A DNA stretch of 64,000 nt from Solen grandis (taxonomy: Eukaryota > Mollusca > Bivalvia > Adapedonta > Solenidae). The notes under the pieces were generated by a model. It was not told the origin of the DNA. It saw only the letters and a program-made list of their open reading frames with translations, and did no database searches. The stretch's first letter is position 1, and each line of letters begins with the position of its first letter. The stretch is taken from assembly GCA_021229015.1 (NCBI GenBank), contig CM037781.1, positions 72,680,903 through 72,744,902 on the forward strand. Reading direction: 5' to 3'. This document shows, piece after piece, positions 12,369 to 22,050 of this stretch. Both the position numbers and the translations under genes were made by a program.

Positions 12369-13165
12369 CTTGTTCGGGAGGCTCCTAAAGGAAAAAACTA
12401 AGAAATAACAGGACCAGAGAAACTGACGCTCTTAACGTCGACTTTCTCTCCCCTTACCTACACCGGAGGCGACTTCTGTCGCTCCAGCGCTACTTGTAGC
12501 TCTATTCCATCATAAAACCTAGAAAGACGGTGTGGCGATAACCGAATATTAAATTGAAGGATAACAACAAAAACCCAACAATATTTTCTCTTTTAACTTT
12601 TTACTTAATCAAAAGAACCCTAAGTCTGGCGGATATGGGCGTGACCCCGTTTAGATGAAAATTACAAGCATGACAAAAATTACACCCATTAATGCAAGCA
12701 GCGAAGCATACACATTTTTATAAGCAGCATAAGTACACTTATGGAAGCTTCTCCTTATTGATGCGCCATCTTGTATCTCAACCTACCCATGAAAGGAGGC
12801 GCCGCACAAAGCAATATGGCGCCTATATAGCAGCAAAACAAATATCCCGGGACCCGTACGTGCACATAAGTACCGGCATGGTATCCCGTTTTTACTAACC
12901 CTAAAGGAAAACCTAAAATTCACTGGCGCCGCACAAAAGCAACATGGCGCCTAAAAGCACATATCGTTCAGGGACCCGTACGTGTACGTAAGTACCGCAT
13001 GGTATCCCTTTTTTACTAACCCTAAATGAAAACATCTATACGTGTATATATGGCGCTTTAAGTAGCAATATCAAAGCAATAATAATAAGCCATGGCCTAA
13101 AACCATTGCACAAATTGCATATAAAAAGTCTTTATAAATCACTATTTGGGCCGAAGCTGATGGCC
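12369..13165 (-). repeat. Ngaro-like element B2 repeat (terminal)
   Basis: This 797-bp segment is nearly identical, and equal in length, to 13534-14330, with only a few substitutions. It begins CTTGTTCGGGAGGCTCC on the plus strand and ends GCTGATGGCC. It contains an internal pair of related ~115-bp subrepeats (about 12797-12912 and 12925-13032), each with GGCGCC pairs, GACCCGTACGTG and ACTAACCCTAAA. Confidence 0.85.
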
Positions 13166-13335
13166 TAACAGATAGGCGGGTCACGCCGGACTCCTTTAGA
13201 CGTCATCGTTGTCGAGTCCCTTTCCATTCGCTGGTTGCCAAAACGAAGCCAGCAAAACAATAATGGCTGAAACAGACAATAAAACGAACGCAGCAGAAAA
13301 CTTCCTCTTAATTACAAGGGGCAAGGGTGGGAGGG

Positions 13336-13533
13336 TTTGACAAAAATTCTTAGGACAAATCTTTTAACTTACTCTTCTGAAGCTACCGGAAGTGAGAGAG
13401 AGCGAGGAGGTGTTACGTGAAATTAACATGCTCATGAGGATGACCAGAGTATCAAAGTACTGAATGAAATTAAAACTTGAAGCTATGGAAGGAGCCCCCG
13501 AACAAACCGCGCTATTATGTATGAATAATGCCC
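13336..13533 (-). repeat. Ngaro-like element A2 repeat
   Basis: This is about 90% or more identical to 21531-21714. It differs by an 11-12-base insertion (TTAACTTACTC) near 13370 and a few substitutions and small indels. It abuts B1 directly, as expected for the internal B1-A2 junction of split direct repeats. Confidence 0.75.
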
Positions 13534-14330
13534 CTTGTTCGGGAGGCTCCTAAAGGAAAAAATTAAGAAATAACAGGACCAGAGAAACTGACGCTCTTAA
13601 CGTCGACTTTCTCTCCCCTTACCTACACCGGAGGCGACTTCTGTCGCTCCAGCGCTACTTGTAGCTCTATTCTATCATAAAACCTAGAAAGACGGTGTGG
13701 CGATAACCGAATATTAAATTGAAGGATAACAACAAAAACCCAACAATATTTTCTCTTTTAACTTTTTACTTAATCAAAGGAACCCTAAGTCTGGCGGATA
13801 TGGGCGTGACCCCGTTTAGATGAAAATTACAAGCATGACAAAAATTACACCCATTAATGCAAGCAGCGAAGCATACACATTTTTATAAGCAGCATAAGTA
13901 CACTTATGGAAGCTTCTCCTTATTGATGCGCCATCTTGTATCTCAACCTACCCATGAAAGGAGGCGCCGCACAAAGCAATATGGCGCCTATATAGCAGCA
14001 AAACAAATATCCCGGGACCCGTACGTGCACATAAGTACCGGCATGGTATCCCGTTTTTACTAACCCTAAAGGAAAACCTAAAATTCACTGGCGCCGCACA
14101 AAAGCAACATGGCGCCTAAAAGCACATATCGTTCAGGGACCCGTACGTGTACGTAAGTACCGCATGGTATCCCTTTTTTACTAACCCTAAATGAAAACAT
14201 CTATACGTGTATATATGGCGCTTTAAGTAGCAATATCAAAGCAATAATAATAAGCCATGGCCTAAAACCATTGCACAAATTGCATATAAAAAGTCTTTAT
14301 AAATCACTATTTGGGCCGTAGCTGATGGCC
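13534..14330 (-). repeat. Ngaro-like element B1 repeat (internal)
   Basis: 797 bp, the internal copy of the B repeat. It lies just 3' of the hydrolase ORF on the minus strand, separated from it by 128 bp. Confidence 0.85.
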
Positions 14331-14458
14331 AAATGGGAGAGGAGGATAAGGGGCAAACGCTGCGACGCAATCCAACTCTCCCACCGCCAAAAGCGGCAGC
14401 AAGGCCTCAAAATAAAGGAGAGGGAGGGGGTCACGCCCGTGAAACTTTCACAATAATC

Positions 14459-15070
14459 TCATGATTTAAACCAGGGTTGATTTCCTTGCATAAAAAATTG
14501 CAACCCAACTTTTATGTTGTCTAAGAAAAGGGCGTTCCCTGCCTCAGTCAAATGTACCCCGTCAGGTTTTAAATAACTCCCACTCTGAAGGTTCGTGTGG
14601 CGCAGGTAAAAGCCACGCATATCTTTTGTACGCTTAACCGCCAATGTGTTGAGCCGCTTCCTGGCACTATGCAAGCCCCTCACATTGCCCCACTGCCGCG
14701 GAAGGATTTCTGACCAAATGACCTTTGTGCTTGGCATATAATAATCGATATACCCTAGGAAACCTGCTAGAATGTCTTTCAACACCTTCAGTGGTGTGTG
14801 CCCCACATCATTACCGCCAACATGAAGAATAATGAAGTCTGGTGGGTCTTCTACCTTCATTAACGTGATAAGTTTCCATTTTGCCCGTTTCAAAGTCAAA
14901 CCACCGTAACCCTGCCACCAAAGGCTGGCTTTAAGACCAAGGCTGCTGCCGCTGGGCTGACCCCTTGCGTACAAGAAAGCGTGTCTTATTATGGAGGAAC
15001 CGAACAGCCATACTCGAGGTATACCTGGAATAACTTTGACAACAGTCAGATCTCTGCTGTCCTGCGTAGA
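14459..15070 (-). CDS. SGNH/GDSL-type hydrolase domain of the Ngaro-like element
   Basis: The minus-strand frame is open from 15070 to the stop at 14459. It holds the SGNH blocks in order: WLFGSSIIRH near the start (block I Ser), ILHVGGNDVG (block III, the GND core) and PDGVHLTEAGN (block V with Asp and His), followed by a short tail. The family hydrolyses ester bonds; in YR retrotransposons its role is unknown. There is no ATG before block I. An upstream TAA at 15073-15071 closes the frame, so translation would need splicing (an AG at the CGCAG near 15067 follows a weak pyrimidine run), a frameshift or a non-AUG start. The catalytic set looks intact, in contrast to the broken RT and recombinase frames. 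Confidence 0.78.
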   Translation of the reverse strand, partial: STQDSRDLTVVKVIPGIPRVWLFGSSIIRHAFLYARGQPSGSSLGLKASLWWQGYGGLTLKRAKWKLITLMKVEDPPDFIILHVGGNDVGHTPLKVLKDILAGFLGYIDYYMPSTKVIWSEILPRQWGNVRGLHSARKRLNTLAVKRTKDMRGFYLRHTNLQSGSYLKPDGVHLTEAGNALFLDNIKVGLQFFMQGNQPWFKS

Positions 15071-15203
15071 TTAAGGTTACTTGACAAAATAATATGAAAA
15101 CAATAGAAACACAAAAATAAAGCCATGTAATCAATGTTAAGCTAGCACATTTAGTGCAGCTAAATGGAGACTTATGAGTAAGGGGAAAATTTTGAGATTA
15201 AGC

Positions 15204-16177
15204 TTAAATATATACTTTATAAGCGTTTGATGACCACCTACCAAGGGCCTTTATTTTTTCCTCTGATAAACATATTTTTGCAGCTGTGGTCGCGGCTCCT
15301 AACCGGAAACTGTGTGAGGAATAGTGTTGGAGGTGCGGGTCGAGAACATAAAGCACTTTCTTAAGAACGGCGGAGAATTGGTACCGTGTAAGAGCTTGCC
15401 CGTCGAGGTGGCAAAACAAAGGCCCCTCGAAAGGCGGTCTGACTGACATGTATGCCAAAAGTGCGTTGACAGGGCAAATGGAGGGGTGTTGTTGTTTAAC
15501 CAAAGTGATTGATATACCTTTGCCTGACTGGTCTGTCTTTGAATACCTTAAATGAATACTGGCGTCCCCCCCCCCTTGTGACCATTGGATATCAGTAACG
15601 TTTAGAATCCTGCAACGATTTTTATCATTTTTACAAGAAGCTGTAATCTCGCCCACACGAAAAAATCCAAAAAAGGCCAATGTATATGCAGACTTAAACA
15701 GTATGGCTTCGTAATCATTTTGACACACCACCGGAAGCCTTAACAACACGCCCTGGAGGATTGCAACGGTTATGGGGAGACGGACCCTTTTTTCTTGGCT
15801 GTGCGTTTCAGGCCTTGGAGGGTTTTGGTAACTAAGAAGTGCTTGGTTGGGTCTTGTATGGATTGTATTTTGCACTGAAAACTAATTGCTGCTAAATAAG
15901 TCTCCGCCGTCCTGAGACTGAAATTTTGCAACGATAAGAATGCTACATATAAGACAATTTCGTGTGTAGACGGTGGCCATACTTCTGGCCAACCGTTTGA
16001 TTGCCGAAAAAGGCGGAAGCTGGAAAGGCCTGTCGCATAAGCCTTCTTGGTATTTGGGGCTAAAGAAGCCTCCATTAACCGACCAGCCTCAGCTCGGAGA
16101 TCATAGTACTGAAGCATGGAGGGCCTTGAAGAGCGCGTGCGTCTGCTTCTGGAGCTGCAAGGCGGAACCGGGCCCAC
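15204..16177 (-). pseudogene. Tyrosine recombinase of the Ngaro-like element, frameshifted
   Basis: Two overlapping minus-strand frames make up one protein: 16177-15770 (N-terminal core-binding region, with LAPNTKKAYATGLSSF) and 15875-15204 (catalytic region). The catalytic region shows the family signature: Arg in FFRVGEI, the HxxR box as HSFRLGAA, and the terminal GRWSSNAY with the likely nucleophile Tyr. This enzyme would integrate the circular cDNA. The frame change falls at an A6 run followed by GGG near 15790, consistent with loss of one base; the phase does not fit a standard -1 slippery heptamer. The N-terminal frame overlaps the RNase H frame by about 100 bp, which is usual in this group. 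Confidence 0.8.
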
Positions 16178-18528
16178 TGTTTCCGAGAAATTGAATCAGC
16201 TATTACATTATTTTTTGATGAGATATGAACCGCGCGGAAAACTATATTTTTGATCATGCAGGATAGAACAATGGGGCGAACTAGTTGCATGAGAAGTTTT
16301 GATCTCGCAGACTGCTTATTACATGTAAGTACCCGCACCAAAGCTTCATTGTCGATAAACAATGTAATTTTCTTGTTTGATAGCTTTTCTCCCTACAGGT
16401 AAAGGGCCAGAAGGACCGGAACCATTTCAAGAAAAGTCATATCCCGCATAACTGGTAGCCCAGACCATACATGTGGCCACTGGAAAAAACACCATTGACC
16501 GTCTAGGAAACAACCTGCCCCCAAGTCGGAAGACCCGGCTGCGTCAGTGAATAAGCGTAATGCATTACTGGAGAACCAAATTGACTGAGGAATGTACGAG
16601 ACCCCATTGAAATCCCTTAAAAAAGTTAACCAAACCTTAAGGTCATCCTTCATTTCTCTAGAAAGCCTGAGAACAAGATGGGGTTTCTTTAAGGGTATCA
16701 TAGCATCGTAAAACCGACGAAGAAAGGCTCTACTGGAACGGATGGCTTGACCGAAGAAATTAAGTTTGCCGACCAAACTTTGCATCTCTCTCAGGGATAC
16801 TTTTTTCCTTGACAAGAACAACTCTAGCAACGATTTCAGTTCCAGAACCTTATTAACTGGCACTCGGACAGACATCTCATGAGTGTCAATTTCCAGCCCC
16901 AGGAAGGTCATGATAGTTGTAGGGTTGACTGACTTTTCCTCAGCAATAGGGACGCCTAGTTCCTTACAGGTAGACTCAAACGTGTTAACCAAAAATCGAC
17001 AATTGTCAGAGTCACTAGGACCGGCCAATAAAAAATCATCCAGCAAGTGAGCTATTGTATCTAACTTTGCACGTTTTGCCACGAGCCAATGTAGAAAGCA
17101 CGAAAATTTCTCGAAAAGGGAGGCGCTCTGGCTAAGACCCATTGGTAAGAATTTATCAATATAGTAATCGCCGCCCACTTTAAAGCCAAGTAAAGGGAAA
17201 TCCTCTTTGCGGATGGGAAGTAGGCGGTAAGCTGACTTTAAATCCCGTTTAGCAATTAAAGCCCCTTGACCTAAACCATGGATCATATTTGTAACATAAT
17301 CAAAGGATGTGGATTGCACGGAGCAATATTGAGCTTGAATACCATCATTTATGCTGGAGCCCTGTGGGTAAGAGAGATGTGTAATCAAACGCCAACCCCC
17401 ATCTGACTTTGGCACCAAACCTACCGGTGAAATGCGTAAATTGGAGAGAGGTACAACTGGGAAGGGGCCAGCTATTCTGCCTAACAAAATTTCCTTATTA
17501 ACTTTCTCTAATAATTCCTGTTTATGGTCATATGCCGACTTAAGGTTTCGGCACTCAAATACAGACCTAGGACCAGTATATTCTATTTTAAAACCTTGCT
17601 CAAAACCTTTTAACAATAAATTGGCATCTTCTACATTATGGTAAGCTTGCAAACCTACCCTAAGGGCATTAATATTGATAGGAGAAGAACCCAGGTCTAA
17701 ACTCATGTGGTTAAAACTGCGACCATTAGAAACGACTGGGGTGACGGAGGACTTGACGTTGCCTGAGCATAGGCCTAAAGAATCCTCTCTGGATGGACTG
17801 TCTGGGACGGAAATGGATACCCCCCCCCTGCCTGCTCCAGACTGGGCAGGGTAGCGGTGTTGCATGCAGAATCGGGAAGGATGTGACCCGCTGCAATTGA
17901 GACATATATGTTGATACTGGCAATTAACACGGTTGCATAAGGACAGATTGAAGTCATAGCATTTTTGTACGTTTAAACCGGGACTCGAACTAGGACCCAT
18001 GCAAAGCAACCAAAGCTCCTGGTCCAAGGAGGCAAATGAAATGTCGGGGTTGGCCGCCAAGCGGAGCCGAAACTGTACATCATAACTTAACCAACCTAAA
18101 CCCTTGTGCCGCCTAGCCGCCAACCTTATCAATGACAAGTACTTTAGCAGTGCTTGGGTTTTGGAAGGATGTGCGCTTAAATATATACTGGAAAAAATGA
18201 GGAATGCATCCGACCAATCCTCAATATTAGAAATTCTTTTGACAGTCGGAGGGGCCATAACCAAAACCCCACCTCTACCCAGGGTTAACTTAGGTGCCTG
18301 GTGGGTGTGGGGCTGGGCGTCAGACAGCAAAGACGCTAAATCTACAAACTGGTTTTGTATTATCTTTTCGCGTAAGGTCAGGGCTACCCCAACCCCCAGT
18401 TCTGCGTTAGCTGAGACAATTTGGGGAGGATGTGATAAAATGTCAGGGAATACTATACCTTGGGTTTGGCAGACTGCCCCTGCTTGGTCCACATTGATCA
18501 TAGACGGTCCAGAAACTTGAAAAACCAC
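16075..18528 (-). pseudogene. Gag C-terminus, reverse transcriptase and RNase H of the Ngaro-like element, with in-frame stop
   Basis: The main minus-strand frame (18528-16393, 711 codons, continuous upstream with the P/Q repeat frame) has a gag-like region ending in a Cys/His cluster at residues 190-221 (C..C..C.H.C..C..H..C). The RT follows at about 350-550, with KRDLKSAYR, LPMGLSQSASLF, the catalytic LLDDF (495-499) and FLGLEID. RNase H begins with LFTDAAG (Asp 662) and FLEM (Glu 701). A TAG at 16395-16393 interrupts RNase H where related elements have a Trp codon. The same frame continues with LFIDNEALV and ADSISR, the last two acidic positions, to 16075. Without the stop the domain would be complete. 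Confidence 0.85.
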
Positions 18529-19088
18529 AGGCTGTGGAATTTGTTTGCTGCAACTTGGCGACGGCTGTGGTAGCTGACCCTGAGGCGGTTGGATGCTGAA
18601 ACCTGGTTGTGGTAGCTGAACCTGAGGCTGAGGCAGCTGGATGCTAGAACCTGGCTGTGGTATCTGACCCTGAGGCGGTTGGATGCTGAAACCTGGCTGT
18701 GGTAGCTGACCCTGAGGTTGAGTTGAGGCGGTCGCATGCTAGAACCTGGCTGTGGTAGCTGATCCTGAGGCGGTTGGATGCTGGAAACTGGGTGTGGCAG
18801 CTGACCCTGAGACAGTTGGATGCTGGAACCTGGAAGAAGTAGCTGACCCTGAGGTGGTTGGGTGCTGGATGCTGGCTGTGACAGCTGACCCTGAGGCGGT
18901 TGGGAGCTGGAACCAGGATGTGGAAGTTGACCCTGAGGCAGTTGAAAGCTGGAACCCGGATGAGGTAGCTGACCCTGAGGTGGCTGGACGCTTTGGGGCG
19001 TCCTCTTTTGCCCTTTTGAGGGAAGCGCTGCAGCTTCTGATAGCCTCGAGGGAGCCTTTCTCTTCCTTGCAGATCGCCTCGTTGTCAT
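18498..19088 (-). pseudogene. Gag-like N-terminus with 14-residue P/Q repeats, frameshifted
   Basis: The ATG at 19088-19086 starts MTTRRSARKRKAPSR, a basic leader. It is followed by about ten imperfect copies of a 14-residue repeat of the type QPPQGQLPHPGSSI, encoded by a 42-bp minisatellite (about 18560-18990). Near 18725 an indel inside the array shifts the frame: the first frame runs on into shifted repeats and stops at 18498, while the original repeat frame resumes and leads into the RT ORF. An upstream in-frame ATG (19163) exists but adds a hydrophobic leader that is unlikely in a gag protein. The repeat array is probably the cause of the length and frame instability. Confidence 0.7.
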
Positions 19089-19360
19089 ATTGGCGTGCAA
19101 AACAGAAAAGAAAGAAAACAGTACATTAGAAAACTTTACATAACATGTTTTTAATAATGACATGTAGAATGTTTATTTCAGATTATTGTGTTTTTTTTAT
19201 TATTATTATTATTTTAATTTTATTAATTTTTTTAAACCAACAAACTTAACGAAAACTACGATCAACCACAATAATTCAAAGCATTGACCAAAAACACAAC
19301 AATTCTTCTTTTCTTCTTCTTTTTTTTTTTATTTTTTTTTTATTTTTTTTTTATTTTTTT

Positions 19361-20469
19361 AGCTCACCTGAGCACGATGAGCTTTTAGGATCGATGAATG
19401 TCCGTCGTCCGTCCGTCCGTCCGTCGTCCGTCGTCCACAATTTGTTCGTTTGCACTCTAGCATCTTCATTTTATGAGCAATTATCTTCAAACTTTAAAAC
19501 AATGTATATAACCATAAAATCTCGGCCAAGTTCGATCATGGCTGATATCGTACCATTAGGTCAGGAGTTATGCCCCTTTTAAAATTAAAAAAGCCAGATT
19601 TCACATTGTTTGCACTCTAGCATCTTCATTTCATGAGCAATTATCTTCAAACTTTATATCAATGTTTATAACCATAAAATCTCGGCCAAGTTCGATTATG
19701 GCTGATATCATACCATTAGGTCAGGAGTTATGCCCCTTTTAAAATTAAAAAAAGCCAGATTTCACATTGTTTGCACTCTAGCATCTTCATTTCTTTAGCA
19801 ATTGCATTCAAACTTAATGAGGTAACACCCCTTATATTATTTAAAAAAGTCAGATTGCACTTTGTTTGCACTCTAGCATCTTTATTTTTTAGGTCATTGT
19901 CTTTAAATTTTATAACAATGTTTATAACCATCAAATTTTGGCTAAGTTGGATTATGGCTGAAATTGGACCCTTAGGTCAGGTGTTACGCCCCTTTTAAAA
20001 TTGAAAAAAAGCCAGATTTCACTTTGTTTGACCTCTAGGTCACCAGGTCAAATCTTAGAAAAACCTTGTGAACACTCTAGAGGCCACAGTTTTAGCCCAA
20101 TCTTCATGAAACTTGGTCAGGATGTTTATCTACATGATATCTCTGATGAGTTCGAAATTGGGTCATGTGGGGTCAAAAACTAGGTCACCAGGTCAAATCT
20201 TAAAAAACTTGTAACACTACAGGCCACAGTTTTAACCCAATCTTCATGAAACTTGGTCAGGATGTTTGTCTACATGATATCTCGGATGAGTTCGAAATTG
20301 GGTCATGTTGGGTCAAAAACTAGGTCACCAGGTAAATTCAGGTAGGATCAAAATGTAGGCCACTTAGTCAAATGTTAGAAAAACACTTTAGATGCCAGAT
20401 TTTTTGTCATTTTGCCTAACACAGCCATCTTAATCAGGTGAGCGACACAGGGCCATCTTGGCCCTCTTG
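19361..20469 (+). mobile_element. CvA/pearl-like element nested in the Ngaro-like element
   Basis: The left end AGCTCACCTGAG is answered by TCAGGTGAGC (20434-20443). A GTCCGTCC microsatellite (19398-19438) is followed by several ~120-180-bp core units beginning 'TTTGCACTCTAGCATCTTCA'. Near the right end is a hairpin AGGGCC-ATCTT-GGCCCT (20449-20465). The same core family, on the other strand, occurs at 33551-34250 and 38194-39042. Its place between the gag start and A1 shows it landed in the retrotransposon's 5' region. Confidence 0.7.
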
Positions 20470-21030
20470 TTTATATATAATTATTTTTATTTTTATACGC
20501 ACATTCATCTTTTATTTACGTGATGCAATCTCAAGTCTCACATATTATATATATAAAGATATATATATATATATTGAAAATATATATAGGTAATAGGTTA
20601 TTTCCCCTTGAATCCCCTTCATGTTTTATTGTTTATTCCATAGTTTCTTTGTTTTGTGTTACCCCATGATAGCAGCAGCTGCCGTTTTTCTTGATTTAAA
20701 TGGGCAACTATTACTAAAACGAAAAGGCCGCTTTTCTGGGACTCTATTAAATGCAACTGTCTTCGATCTAAACGCTTACCCCTTTATTGTCATAATTTTT
20801 TTTTATAATATAAATGTATATTTAAATCTTCATATTTTTTTTATTTTTTTTTACTAGTTTCAAGTTTTTATTTTTAAATTCCAGAAGGCCATAGACCCAT
20901 GTGGCAATTTAACATGAAACATGATGGGTATAAAATTTTATAAACATTTACTAAATGGTCCCTCGATCAACAATCTTTGCTGATCGTTTTAGCATGTATA
21001 TTTAGCAACTCAATTTTATCATGACATTAA

Positions 21031-21064
<34 letters not shown>

Positions 21065-21530
21065 CATTGTAAGTTATCTTTAACGTCATTATGATGAAAA
21101 TAAAAAAAAAAACGTTCTGTAATATTTAAGAGTACTAGCCCAACATCAGACCTAATGCGTTTTTTTTTATTATTATTATCAGTATATCTAGATATAATTG
21201 ATGTCTAAGCTATTATTATTTATTTATCTTAATTTATTATTTTTTAAATGCTATTACAATTATTCATATGAACTAAGTTTCCTATTGGAATGCAACTATT
21301 TGTTAATTTAAGTATTCTCTGATTCAAACATTATTTTGCGACGCAAACTTAAAAATCCGGCAATGGCGAAGAAAACCCTGCAATCGCCACCGCTCTACAA
21401 AATCCGACCAAATCAATGTGAAATAAACGTCATCGGCTGGAGCCTTTTGCCGAATGCATAGAACTAACGCTAAGGAAGACTATTGGATATGTATTTAACC
21501 GAGAACACGAAGAGCAACCATAATATTTGA
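20470..21530. other. AT-rich 5' region of the Ngaro-like element, no ORF
   Basis: Low-complexity AT sequence with a TA run (about 20545-20590) and a T run (21031-21061). If the A1 assignment is right this is the leader between A1 and gag. No conserved motif seen. Confidence 0.4.
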
Positions 21531-21714
21531 CAAAAATTCTTAGGACAAATCTTCTGAGGCTACCGGAAGTGAGAGAGAGCGAGGAGGTGTTACGTGAAAT
21601 TAACATGCTCATGAGGATGACCAGAGTATCAAAGTACATCAAAATGAAATCAAAACTTGAAGCTATTGAAGGAGCCCCCGAACAAACCGCGCTATTATGT
21701 ATGAATAACACCCT
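21531..21714 (-). repeat. Ngaro-like element A1 repeat (terminal)
   Basis: This matches A2 (13336-13533) from TTTGACAAAAATTC to ATGAATAA and lies at the 5' end of the minus-strand element. On the plus strand it carries an open frame of 65 codons (21527-21724) that is helical in character (EEVLREINMLMRM). The A2 copy of that frame is broken by indels. Confidence 0.7.
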
Positions 21715-21979
21715 ATATTCATAATTTTAAATATACTTTGCGTGAACATCAGTACTGTAAATAAGAAAGAGATTCCAGAGATACAGGCTGTACATATTTC
21801 TCACCGTGTGACATAAGGCGCCCAACGTTGGACTGACATACGTGGCAGGTCTGTCTAATTATACCTATACATGGTTATATTTACACATTAACTCCTAGAA
21901 TTCAGGGACAAATTCTAAAATGAAGGGGGATAATGTCACAGTACTGATTACCCACAATAGGGAAGAAAGATGTGTATGT

Positions 21980-22050
21980 GGCTGTGAAGCTCAGCTGGTA
22001 GAGCATCCGCCCTGTAAGCAAGAGACCCCGGGTTTCAGTCACGGTCAGGC
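21980..22050 (+). repeat. tRNA-like relic (Thr-UGU-like head of a SINE or pseudo-tRNA)
   Basis: A-box-like AGCTCAGCTGGTAGAGCA and a B-box-like GGGTTTCAGTC lie at normal spacing, with CTGTAAG in the anticodon-loop position. The acceptor arm pairs only with wobbles and the anticodon stem pairs poorly. The B box departs from GGTTCRANNCC. It is more likely a SINE head or tRNA pseudogene than a working tRNA. Confidence 0.45.

Larger units (their letters stand above)
12369..21714 (-). mobile_element. Ngaro-like tyrosine-recombinase retrotransposon with split direct repeats
   Basis: Read on the minus strand the order is A1 (21714-21531), gag-like ORF, RT, RNase H, tyrosine recombinase, SGNH hydrolase, B1 (14330-13534), A2 (13533-13336) and B2 (13165-12369). 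An A1-ORFs-B1-A2-B2 layout is the split-direct-repeat plan of Ngaro elements, which use a tyrosine recombinase instead of a DDE integrase and are known to carry SGNH-type hydrolase domains. DIRS elements would have a methyltransferase instead. About 1.1 kb of the span is a nested insertion (19361-20469). The A homology covers only about 190 bp, and 13166-13335 matches neither A1 nor the region beyond B1, so the right-hand boundary is the least certain part. The copy is damaged: stop in RNase H, frameshifts in recombinase and gag. Confidence 0.8.

Noticed and set aside
12692..14063. Repeated 68-codon plus-strand ORF (12692-12898 and 13857-14063)
   Set aside because: It lies in the noncoding B repeats; identity of the two comes from the repeat, not from coding constraint.
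17432..18520. Plus-strand ORFs inside the retrotransposon
   Set aside because: Shadows of the RT/gag frame on the minus strand.
18752..19129. 125-codon plus-strand ORF
   Set aside because: Antisense reading of the gag P/Q repeat array; the regular 14-codon pattern explains the open frame.
21980..22050. Functional tRNA gene
   Set aside because: B box and anticodon stem are degenerate; better read as a SINE head or pseudo-tRNA.
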